A stretch of DNA of 64,000 bases from Gemmatimonadota bacterium. Lineage in GTDB: Bacteria; Gemmatimonadota; Gemmatimonadetes; Gemmatimonadales; Gemmatimonadaceae. This document shows, piece by piece, positions 43,893 to 50,963 of this stretch. The stretch lies in contig JAIUOB010000004.1 of NCBI GenBank assembly GCA_020161135.1, forward strand, positions 1-64,000, read 5' to 3'. The position numbers were made by a program, and so were the translations under genes. The notes under the pieces are model-generated. The model searched no databases. It was not told the DNA's origin and was given only the letters and a program-made list of their open reading frames with translations. Within the stretch, counting starts at the first letter, position 1. Every line of letters begins with the position of its first letter.

Positions 43893-44793
43893 CGGGCACC
43901 TCGAAGTCGGCGGTGAACGACGTGGGCGTGGGCGGCTTGCGCAGGCGCAGCAGCCCCTCCTGCGCCACGCTCGCCACAAGCGTGCCATCCTGCCGGTAGA
44001 TCTGCCCCCGCACGAACCCCCGCGCGCCCGATGCCACGGGGCTGTCCATCACGTAGAGCAACCACTCGTCGGCGCGGAACGGCCGGTGCAGCCACAGCGT
44101 GTGATCGAGCGACGCGAGTTGCAGGCGCGGGTCGCGATAGGTGACCTGGTGCGGGAGCAGCGCCGTGGGGAGGAAGCCGTAGTCGCTCGTGTACGCCAAC
44201 ACCGCCTGGTGGATGATCGGGTCGTCGGGGAGCCGCTCCATCGCGCGGAACCACGACTGCCGGTGCGGATCGCTGGGCGGGTGCAACCCGGGCACCAGCG
44301 AGTCGACCGAGCGGAAGTCGATGGGACGGTCCTGTGTGAGTACCGTTCGCAGCTCGGGAGGCAGGCGATCGGCCTTCTCGCGCAGGTGCTCGAGCTCGGG
44401 GCGCAGCGTGTCGGGCTGCGGCACCGGCGGCATCTCGCGCGCCTGATGCTCGAGCCCGTCCTCCTCAATGTGAAACGACGCCGAGAGGTGGAAGATCGCC
44501 TCGCCGTGCTGGATCGCGGTCACGCGCCGACTGGTGAACGTGCCGCCGTCCCGTGGCCGATCGACGAAGAAGACGATGGGCGCCGCGAGGTCGCCGGGAC
44601 GCAGGAAGTAGCCGTGCACCGAGTGCGCCTCGCGCGGCGCGTCCACGGTGCGCCGGGCGGCCACCAGCGCCTGCGCGAACACCTGGCCACCGAACACCCG
44701 TCCGGTGCCCAGATCACGATTCTGTCCGCGGTAGATGTTGACTTCGAGCTTCTCCAGCTCGAGCAGGGAGAGCAGTTCGTCGACGATGGACAT
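43879..44793 (-). CDS. tesB: Acyl-CoA thioesterase II
   Basis: TesB hydrolyses medium/long-chain acyl-CoA. The double-hotdog fold is seen from LLSLLELEKLEVNIYRGQNR and GRVFGGQVFAQALVAARRTV (first hotdog) to LASLDHTLWLHRPFRADEWL (second), and the catalytic Asp/Gln/Thr set is compatible with HSVHGYFLRPGD, SLDHTLW and GRGFVRGQIYRQDG-like positions. At 304 residues it is slightly longer than E. coli TesB (286). It is divergent from the SDR gene, with a heptad palindrome between. Confidence 0.9.
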   Translation of the reverse strand: MSIVDELLSLLELEKLEVNIYRGQNRDLGTGRVFGGQVFAQALVAARRTVDAPREAHSVHGYFLRPGDLAAPIVFFVDRPRDGGTFTSRRVTAIQHGEAIFHLSASFHIEEDGLEHQAREMPPVPQPDTLRPELEHLREKADRLPPELRTVLTQDRPIDFRSVDSLVPGLHPPSDPHRQSWFRAMERLPDDPIIHQAVLAYTSDYGFLPTALLPHQVTYRDPRLQLASLDHTLWLHRPFRADEWLLYVMDSPVASGARGFVRGQIYRQDGTLVASVAQEGLLRLRKPPTPTSFTADFEVPDGRA

Positions 44794-44812
44794 GCGACGA
44801 AATATGGCAGCG

Positions 44813-44894
44813 AACCCACAACTCATCACCCGCACCCACGACCCAGGAACTGATCGGTTCGTGGGTGGTGAGTCAGGGTTCAGGGTGGCGGGTG
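44813..44894. repeat. Heptad palindrome with core AACTGATCGGTT
   Basis: Five seven-base units on the left (44813-44847) face five inverted units on the right (44860-44894) around a 12-base core AACTGATCGGTT (44848-44859). Left units are of the type ACCCACG/ACCCAGG/AACCCAC; right units are their complements, such as CGTGGGT and GGTGAGT. There is no gap or shift in phase. It sits between divergent tesB and SDR genes, so it may also act as a regulatory region. Confidence 0.75.
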
Positions 44895-44928
44895 TCCATC
44901 ACGCTCCTGCTTGGCTTCCGGCAGCGGC

Positions 44929-44936
44929 TACCTTTT
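44929..44936 (+). promoter_or_regulatory. Possible -7 box of the SDR gene
   Basis: TACCTTTT lies six bases before the ATG at 44943 and fits TAnnTTTG in all but the last base. It would give a leaderless transcript; no Shine-Dalgarno sequence is visible before the gene. Confidence 0.35.
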
Positions 44937-44942
44937 CAGACT

Positions 44943-46511
44943 ATGCCAGAACCGCACACCGTTTCGCCCGAGCAGATCGCTGCCGCCACCGCCCTCCTCG
45001 AGCGCCTCGCCGGCGATCGTGCGGGGCTGCTCGATATCCCCGAGGCCGAGCGCACCCGCCTCCTCAAGGCCGCCGGTGAGGTGTCGCGCCCCGACGCCAT
45101 TTTGCGCCGGCAGATGGTCAAGGCCACCAAGCGCCAGAAGAAGGCCGAGCGCACGCTCAAGGTGAAGGAAGCCGAGAGCCAGCTCCAGGAGACGGGCATC
45201 CGCCGGCTGCGGCGGCAGACGGTGTTCACCACCCCCAACTACCTGCCGCCGGGCACCGACGCGCAGGAGACGGTGGATGACGCCGAGTTCCGCGAGGCGC
45301 TCGAGCCGCAGCACTGCTACGTCTGCAAGCAGCGCTATGAGGTCATCCATCACTTCTACGACCAGCTCTGCCCGCCCTGCGCTGCGTTCAACTTCCGCAA
45401 GCGCACCGAGCTGGCCGACCTGTCGGGGCGCGTCGCGCTGCTCACCGGTGGCCGCGTGAAGATCGGCTATCAGGCGGGCATCAAGCTGCTGCGCGCGGGC
45501 GCGCACCTCATCGTCACCACGCGGTTCCCGCGCGATTCGGCGCAGCGCTACGCCGCCGAACCCGACTTCGCGGAGTGGGGGCACCGCCTCGAGATCTACG
45601 GGCTCGACCTGCGTCACACGCCGAGCGTCGAAGCCTTCTGTCATCACCTGATGGAGACGCACACGCGCCTCGACTACATCGTGAACAACGCCTGCCAGAC
45701 CGTACGGCGTCCGCCCGACTTCTATCGGCACATGATGGAGCTCGAGCGCGCGTCGCTGAGCGACATGCCGGCGCACGCGCGCAAGCTGCTGGGCGCGTAC
45801 GAGGGGGTGCGTGGCTACCACATGCTGCCGGAGGCGGGCGCGTCGCGTGACGAGGACACGCTTTCGCCGGCCACGCTGCCGCGGGCGCTGGCCGAGGTGG
45901 CAGGCATCACGCACGCCGCAGAGCTGAGCCAGGTGCCGCTGCTGGCCGAGGAGACGCAGGGGCAGGCGCATCTCTTCCCCGAGGGGCGGCTCGACCAGGA
46001 CCTGCAGCAGGTCGACCTGCGCGACCGCAACTCGTGGCGGCTGCTCATGCACGAGGTGCCGAGCGTCGAGCTGCTCGAAGTGCAGCTGGTGAATGCCGTG
46101 GCGCCCTTCCTGCTCAACGCGCGCCTCAAGCCGCTCATGCTGCGCACGCCGGAGCGGGACAAGCACATCGTGAACGTGAGCGCGGTCGAAGGGCAGTTCT
46201 ACCGCAAGTTCAAGACGACGCGCCACCCGCACACGAACATGGCCAAGGCCGCGCTCAACATGATGACGCGTACCAGTGCGGCCGACTACCAGGTGGACGG
46301 TATCCACATGAACGCCGTGGACACCGGCTGGGTGACCGACGAGGACCCGGTGCACATCGCCGAGCGCAAGGTCGAGGAGCATCGCTTCCATCCGCCGCTC
46401 GACATCGTCGACGGTGCCGCGCGCATCGTCGACCCGATCATCGACGGCATGAACACCGGCGAGCATGTGTGGGGCAAGTTCCTCAAGGACTACAAGCCGA
46501 CGGATTGGTAG
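44943..46511 (+). CDS. Atypical SDR-family protein with N-terminal zinc-ribbon-like module
   Basis: The 522-residue protein has a helical, basic N-terminus (to about 90), then a four-Cys knuckle (Cys125-x2-Cys128 and Cys143-x2-Cys146) in the segment CYVCKQRYEVIHHFY to QLCPPCAAFN. From residue about 158 it is an SDR Rossmann domain: VALLTGGRVKIGYQAGIKLL replaces TGxxxGIG, VNNACQ replaces NNAG, and VSAVEG keeps the catalytic Ser (413). At the Tyr-x3-Lys position it reads HTNMAKAALNMM, so the Tyr is Thr431 while Lys435 remains. About 100 extra residues lie between NNAC and the last helices. Function unknown; a binding or unusual redox role is possible. Confidence 0.75.
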   Translation: MPEPHTVSPEQIAAATALLERLAGDRAGLLDIPEAERTRLLKAAGEVSRPDAILRRQMVKATKRQKKAERTLKVKEAESQLQETGIRRLRRQTVFTTPNYLPPGTDAQETVDDAEFREALEPQHCYVCKQRYEVIHHFYDQLCPPCAAFNFRKRTELADLSGRVALLTGGRVKIGYQAGIKLLRAGAHLIVTTRFPRDSAQRYAAEPDFAEWGHRLEIYGLDLRHTPSVEAFCHHLMETHTRLDYIVNNACQTVRRPPDFYRHMMELERASLSDMPAHARKLLGAYEGVRGYHMLPEAGASRDEDTLSPATLPRALAEVAGITHAAELSQVPLLAEETQGQAHLFPEGRLDQDLQQVDLRDRNSWRLLMHEVPSVELLEVQLVNAVAPFLLNARLKPLMLRTPERDKHIVNVSAVEGQFYRKFKTTRHPHTNMAKAALNMMTRTSAADYQVDGIHMNAVDTGWVTDEDPVHIAERKVEEHRFHPPLDIVDGAARIVDPIIDGMNTGEHVWGKFLKDYKPTDW

Positions 46512-46535
46512 CGGGCGGTCGGCATGAAGCGGCAG

Positions 46536-46624
46536 GAACAGGGAGAAGGGGGAAGGAGACAGGGGGAAGGTGGACGATGCGTTCGTCTTCCTTCCCCCTG
46601 TCCCCTTCCCCCTTCTTCCTCATC
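46536..46624. repeat. Purine/pyrimidine heptad palindrome
   Basis: Five units of the type NNNNAGG (46536-46570) face five complementary units (46590-46624) around a 19-base centre containing GACGA/TCGTC. From the centre outwards, units 1 and 3 are identical (GGGAAGG), unit 2 differs by one base. It fills the space between the convergent SDR and isomerase genes and ends one base before the stop at 46625, so it can also terminate transcription in both directions. Confidence 0.75.
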
Positions 46625-47506
46625 CTACCAGCGCAGCCCCTTCAGGTACGCGACGTTGTCCCGCGCGCTCGCCAGCTCATCCCCCGACCCTTCCTGCTCA
46701 ACGAAGCACGGCTTCTTCGCCAGATCCTTCACCTGCGCGAGGAACTTCCCGAGGTCGAACACGCCCTTTGCCAGCTCGGTGTCCTTGCTGCGATCGGCGA
46801 TGACGTTCTTGAGGTGGAAGCTCCAGCAGCGGTCGCCGTGCTTCGCGAGGAACGCCATCGGGTCGCCGCCGCCCATCAGCATGTTCCCCACGTCGAGCTG
46901 AAAGCGCACGTACTTGGGGTCCGTCTCGGCCAGGAACACCTCGAGCGGATGCTCGCCCTGCAGCCGCTTCTCGTGATTGGGCTCGTTGTGGAACGCGAGC
47001 CAGATGCCGGCGCGCCGCGCCTCCTCGCCGGCGGCATTGAAGCGCTGCGCCCAGATCTTCCACGCCGCAATCGAGCTGTTCGCCTCGCCCGGCAGGCTCG
47101 GCACGATGAGGTACTCGTGTCCCAGCTCCTTCGCCTCGCGCAGCCGGTCGCCCCACGCCGTCAGCATCGTCTCCGGCGCCATGTGCGCGGACGGCGCCTT
47201 GAGGCCCGTGTTCTTGAGCGCCGCCTTCACCTGCGCCGTGGTGCGGTCGAAGTTCTTGAAGCTCCACAGCAGCTCGACATCGGTGTAGCCCATGGAGGCG
47301 ATGGCCGCGAGCGTCTTCTCCGGGTCGGCGCGCATGGCCTTGCGCACGGCGTACAGCTCGAGACCAATGCGGGAGAGCTGGCCGGCGGGCACCGGGGCCG
47401 CGGCGAGCGCGCTCAGGGGCGCCGGCACGAGCGGGAGCAGGGCGGCGGCGCCGGTGAGGCGCAGGAAGTCGCGGCGGCCGACGGGGGGAAGCGGGCGTGG
47501 GGTCAT
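46625..47506 (-). CDS. TAT-exported sugar phosphate isomerase/epimerase-like TIM barrel
   Basis: The 293-residue product has a twin-arginine signal peptide, GRRDFLRLTGAAALLPLVPA. The mature part is an AP endonuclease 2/xylose isomerase-like TIM barrel: RIGLELYAVRKAMRADPEKT, GYTDVELLWSFKNFDRTTAQ, WLAFHNEPNHE (metal His/Glu region), FQLDVGNMLMGGGDP and FVEQEGSGDELASARDNVAY. This class includes inositol and sugar epimerases; exported forms usually act on oxidised sugars. Substrate unknown. ATG 47506 gives the cleanest TAT signal. Confidence 0.85.
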   Translation of the reverse strand: MTPRPLPPVGRRDFLRLTGAAALLPLVPAPLSALAAAPVPAGQLSRIGLELYAVRKAMRADPEKTLAAIASMGYTDVELLWSFKNFDRTTAQVKAALKNTGLKAPSAHMAPETMLTAWGDRLREAKELGHEYLIVPSLPGEANSSIAAWKIWAQRFNAAGEEARRAGIWLAFHNEPNHEKRLQGEHPLEVFLAETDPKYVRFQLDVGNMLMGGGDPMAFLAKHGDRCWSFHLKNVIADRSKDTELAKGVFDLGKFLAQVKDLAKKPCFVEQEGSGDELASARDNVAYLKGLRW

Positions 47507-47605
47507 GGCGCGAATGTAGCGCGGGCGCCCCGGCCGAACACCCCCGCCCGCCTGCGCGTAATTTCGACGTCCCCGCCATTCGGGTCCCTGCCATTCGGAG
47601 CCTCC

Positions 47606-50335
47606 ATGTCCGTGTCGTCCCGGCCTGCGGTCGTCCTGACCGCGTCGCTGGCCTCCCTCGTCGCCGTCGCCGCCCTCGCGCCCTTCGCCTCCCTCACGGC
47701 CCAGAACGCCGCGAACGGCAACGGCGCCTGGGACCCGCAGCAAGTCCTCCGCACCGAAGCCTTCGTCAAGCCGCCCGCCAACATCGAGCGGATGATCATG
47801 GCGCCGCGCGTGGACATTTCGTTCACCAATCCGAGCCCCGACCAGCGCTGGTTCCTGCGCGCCACCGGCACCGACCGCGGCGACATCAAGGCGTACGGCG
47901 CGCCGCACATCTGGCTGGGCGGGCTGCAGGTGGACACGCGCGCGAACCGCAATCGCAGCGTCACCACCAGCACCCGCACCGGGCTGCAGCTCGTCGACCC
48001 GAAGACCGGCGCCACGCGCGCGCTCGACGTGCCGGCCGGCATCACGATCTCGTCGCCGGTCTGGTCGCCCAAGGGCACGCACATCGCGTACATGGCCAAC
48101 TTTCCCACCGCGAGCTACGCCTACGTGGTGGATGTCGCGAGCGGCAAGAGCACGCGCGTGAGTGAGCGGCCGCTGCTGGCGACGCTCGTGACCGACCTCG
48201 CGTGGACGGGTGACGGTCGGGCGCTGGTGGCGGTGCTCGTGCCCGCCGATCGCGGCGCCGAGCCCAATCACGGCGGCGACGGCATCGAGGATGGCCCGCA
48301 GGTGCGCCTCACCGAATCGCGCGCCGTGCCGCAGCCGGTGCACTTCTCGCTGCTGCAGGACCCCAACGACAAGGCGCGCCTCCGCTACCACACCACGGGC
48401 CAGGTCGCCCTGCTCGACGTGAAGACGCGTGCCGTGAAGCCCATCGGCGCGCCCACGATGGTCCGCGATGTCGATGCGTCATACGACGGCGCGCACCTGC
48501 GCGTGACGCGCATGACCGAGCCGTTCAGCTATCTCGTGCCGGTCGCGTCGTTCGGCTCGGTGCAGGAGCTGTGGGACGCGACCGGCAAGGTGGTCACCAC
48601 GCTCGCCACCACGCCCCTCCGTGAAGGCGGCCGCGGCGATGACGCGCCGGCGGCCTTCGCGCCGGCCGCCGACACGACCGGCAAGCGCAACCTGCAGTGG
48701 AACCCGGTTGGCCCCGGTATGCTGTACATCCAGTCGGTGCCGAACCCGAATCCGAATCCCAATCCGATGCCCCCCGCTGACGGCGCAGGTCGTGGTGGTC
48801 GCGGTGCGGGTGGCCCTGGTGGCGCGGGTGGACCGAATGCCGCCGGCGCGCCGGTGCGCGTCCAGGCGCAGCATGCCCGCCTCGTGCACTGGAAGGCGCC
48901 CTACGGCCCGAATGACACCACCGTGCTCTATCGCGGTGGTCCGCAGTTCTCGTCGTTCGCCTACAGCACGGACAGCAGCACGCTGTTCGTGAGCGACTCG
49001 GGCGCCGTCATCGCCGTGCGCGTCAAGGACCCGACGCAGCGGTGGAACCTCGGCCGCAACGTCTCGCTGCCCGCGGGCGGCTTTGCCTTTGGCGGCGGTG
49101 GTGGTGGTGGCGGACGTGGGGGCGCCGGCGCCGACTCGACGGCCGGCGCGCTCGTCATGCGCAACGTGGCGGGGCGCAACTACGTCGTACTGGGCAAGGA
49201 TGGCAAGAGCGTGGCCCTGACCGGCACGCGCACGCCCGGCGCCAACTGGCACAAGCAGGCACCGCGTCCGTGGCTCGACCGCATGGACATCACGTCGCGC
49301 ACGCGCATGCGGCTCATGGATTCGCCGGCCGACATGTACGAATCGTTCGTGGCGCCGGTGGACGATGATCTCGCGCAGTTCATCGTGACGCGCGAAACGG
49401 CGACGGTCATTCCCGACGCATGGCTGCGCACCGCCGGCACCACCGACGCCAAGCAGCTCACGAAGAACGTCGACGTGGGCCCCGAGGTGAGCGGCGCCAT
49501 CATGAAGCGCATCCAGGTCACGCGGCCGCGCGACGGCACGAAGTACTGGACCGATGTGCTCCTCCCGCGCGACTGGAAGCCGGGGCAGCGCCTTCCGGGG
49601 ATCATCTGGTTCTATCCGCGCGAGTACACCACCGCCGCCGAGTACGACCGCACGCGGTGGACCACCAACATCAACGCCTTCCCGGCGGTGCCGAGCGCGC
49701 GCCCCGCGTCGAGCATGCAGATCTGGGTGTCACAGGGGTACGCGTTCATCCAGCCCGACATCCCCATCTACGGTGACGCCGGGCGCATGAACGACAACTA
49801 CACGCGCGACCTCAAGGAGAACCTCGACGCCGTGCTCGATGCCGTCGTCGACTCGGGCTTCGTCGATCGCGACAAGATGGGGTTGGGCGGCCACAGCTAC
49901 GGCGCGTTCAGCACGGTCAACGCGATGACCCTCATGCCCAACTTCAAGGCGGGCATCGCGGGTGACGGCATGTACAACCGCACGCTCACGCCCTTCGGCT
50001 TCCAGAGCGAGCGCCGCAACTTCTTCCAGGCGCAGGACACCTACCTCGACATGTCGCCGTTCCTGCGGGCCGACAAGATCGCGGGGGCGCTGCTGCTGTA
50101 CCACGCCTGGGAGGACCAGAACCAGGGCACCGCGCCCATGTCGTCGACGCGCATGTTCGCGGCGCTGCAGGGGCTCGGCAAGCCGGCGGCACTCTACATG
50201 TACCCGTACGAGGATCACTCGGTGGCCACCTACGCCAGCGACCTCGATCTCTGGGCGCGCTGGGTCGCGTGGATGGACGTCCACGTGAAGCAGGGGAAGA
50301 AGGTGGAGCCGGCGAAGGCGGCGATCGTTCCCTGA
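47606..50335 (+). CDS. Secreted prolyl oligopeptidase-family (S9) serine peptidase
   Basis: The 909-residue product has a signal peptide (VVLTASLASLVAVAALAPFA), then a beta-propeller region with WSPKGTHIAYMANFPT-type repeats. A Pro-Asn and Gly-rich low-complexity segment (PNPNPNPNPMPPADGAGRGG) lies near residue 385. The alpha/beta-hydrolase domain starts around residue 640, with the catalytic Ser in GLGGHSYGAFSTVNAM, Asp in YHAWEDQNQGT and His in YPYEDHSVATY. A GGAG sequence five bases before the ATG supports the start. It probably trims peptides in the envelope. The next gene overlaps its stop. Confidence 0.9.
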   Translation: MSVSSRPAVVLTASLASLVAVAALAPFASLTAQNAANGNGAWDPQQVLRTEAFVKPPANIERMIMAPRVDISFTNPSPDQRWFLRATGTDRGDIKAYGAPHIWLGGLQVDTRANRNRSVTTSTRTGLQLVDPKTGATRALDVPAGITISSPVWSPKGTHIAYMANFPTASYAYVVDVASGKSTRVSERPLLATLVTDLAWTGDGRALVAVLVPADRGAEPNHGGDGIEDGPQVRLTESRAVPQPVHFSLLQDPNDKARLRYHTTGQVALLDVKTRAVKPIGAPTMVRDVDASYDGAHLRVTRMTEPFSYLVPVASFGSVQELWDATGKVVTTLATTPLREGGRGDDAPAAFAPAADTTGKRNLQWNPVGPGMLYIQSVPNPNPNPNPMPPADGAGRGGRGAGGPGGAGGPNAAGAPVRVQAQHARLVHWKAPYGPNDTTVLYRGGPQFSSFAYSTDSSTLFVSDSGAVIAVRVKDPTQRWNLGRNVSLPAGGFAFGGGGGGGGRGGAGADSTAGALVMRNVAGRNYVVLGKDGKSVALTGTRTPGANWHKQAPRPWLDRMDITSRTRMRLMDSPADMYESFVAPVDDDLAQFIVTRETATVIPDAWLRTAGTTDAKQLTKNVDVGPEVSGAIMKRIQVTRPRDGTKYWTDVLLPRDWKPGQRLPGIIWFYPREYTTAAEYDRTRWTTNINAFPAVPSARPASSMQIWVSQGYAFIQPDIPIYGDAGRMNDNYTRDLKENLDAVLDAVVDSGFVDRDKMGLGGHSYGAFSTVNAMTLMPNFKAGIAGDGMYNRTLTPFGFQSERRNFFQAQDTYLDMSPFLRADKIAGALLLYHAWEDQNQGTAPMSSTRMFAALQGLGKPAALYMYPYEDHSVATYASDLDLWARWVAWMDVHVKQGKKVEPAKAAIVP

Positions 50336-50907
50336 CGCCCACCTTCTTCGCCTCCGCCACTGAGTTTCGCGCCTGGCTCGTCGCGCACCACGTGACGGCC
50401 ACGGCGCTGCTCGTGGGGTTTCACAAGGCCGGCACCGGCGTGCCGAGCATGACGTGGACCGAGTCGGTGCGCGAGGCGCTGTGTTTCGGCTGGATCGATG
50501 GCGTGCGTCGCCGCATCGACGACGCGACCTACAGCATCCGCTTCACGCCGCGCAAACCCGGCAGCATCTGGAGTGCGGTGAACGTGCGCCACGCCGAGGA
50601 ACTCATCGCGGCGGGGCGCATGCTCCCGGCCGGACACGCGGCGTTCGAGGCGCGGCAGGCGCACAAGGTCGGGGTCTACTCGTTCGAGCAGGGCGCCGTC
50701 GAGCTCCCCGCCACCTACCGCGCCACCTTTGCGCGCCACGCGTCGGCCTTCGCCTGGTTCGAGGCGCAGGCCCCGAGCTATCGCAAGGCCGCCGTGTGGT
50801 GGGTGATCACCGCGAAGCAGGAAGCGACCCGGCGGCGGCGACTCGAAACACTCATCGCCTGTTCGGCCAACGCGGAGCGGCTGCCCCAGATGCGCCCGTC
50901 CCGCTGA
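50332..50907 (+). CDS. YdeI/OmdA-family protein, probably CTG-started
   Basis: The protein begins TPTFFASATEFRAWLVAHHV, which is where YdeI-type proteins normally begin. WTESVREALCFGWIDGVRRR, YSIRFTPRKPGSIWSAVNVR and the OmdA C-terminus AVWWVITAKQEATRRRRLET follow. No ATG, GTG or TTG lies close to this N-terminus: the nearest upstream is a GTG at 50269 inside the S9 peptidase gene, adding 21 residues of Gly/Glu-rich sequence. CTG at 50332 overlaps the peptidase stop as CTGA and gives 191 residues, the usual size. Function of the family is unknown; related proteins bear on polymyxin or stress phenotypes. Confidence 0.75.
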   Translation: MTPTFFASATEFRAWLVAHHVTATALLVGFHKAGTGVPSMTWTESVREALCFGWIDGVRRRIDDATYSIRFTPRKPGSIWSAVNVRHAEELIAAGRMLPAGHAAFEARQAHKVGVYSFEQGAVELPATYRATFARHASAFAWFEAQAPSYRKAAVWWVITAKQEATRRRRLETLIACSANAERLPQMRPSR

Positions 50908-50940
50908 GCGGCCACCTGAAGGCCGGGGCTTGCCATTGAT

Positions 50941-50954
50941 TTAGGCTTGCCTAA
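50941..50954. promoter_or_regulatory. DtxR/IdeR/MntR-like operator
   Basis: TTAGGCTTGCCTAA is a perfect inverted repeat with a two-base centre, and with flanking bases closely resembles the IdeR/DtxR box TTAGGTTAGCCTAACCTAA. It ends nine bases before the TonB receptor start and overlaps its putative -7 box, as expected for a metal-dependent repressor. Confidence 0.65.
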
Positions 50955-50959
50955 CTTTG
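50952..50959 (+). promoter_or_regulatory. FCB-type -7 box of the TonB receptor gene
   Basis: TAACTTTG is an exact match to TAnnTTTG. A TTG at 50930-50932 lies 19 bases upstream, the spacing seen in Bacteroidota promoters. The ATG follows four bases later, so the transcript should be leaderless or nearly so. The region is locally A/T-rich in a 70% GC background. Confidence 0.6.
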
Positions 50960-50963
50960 TTTT

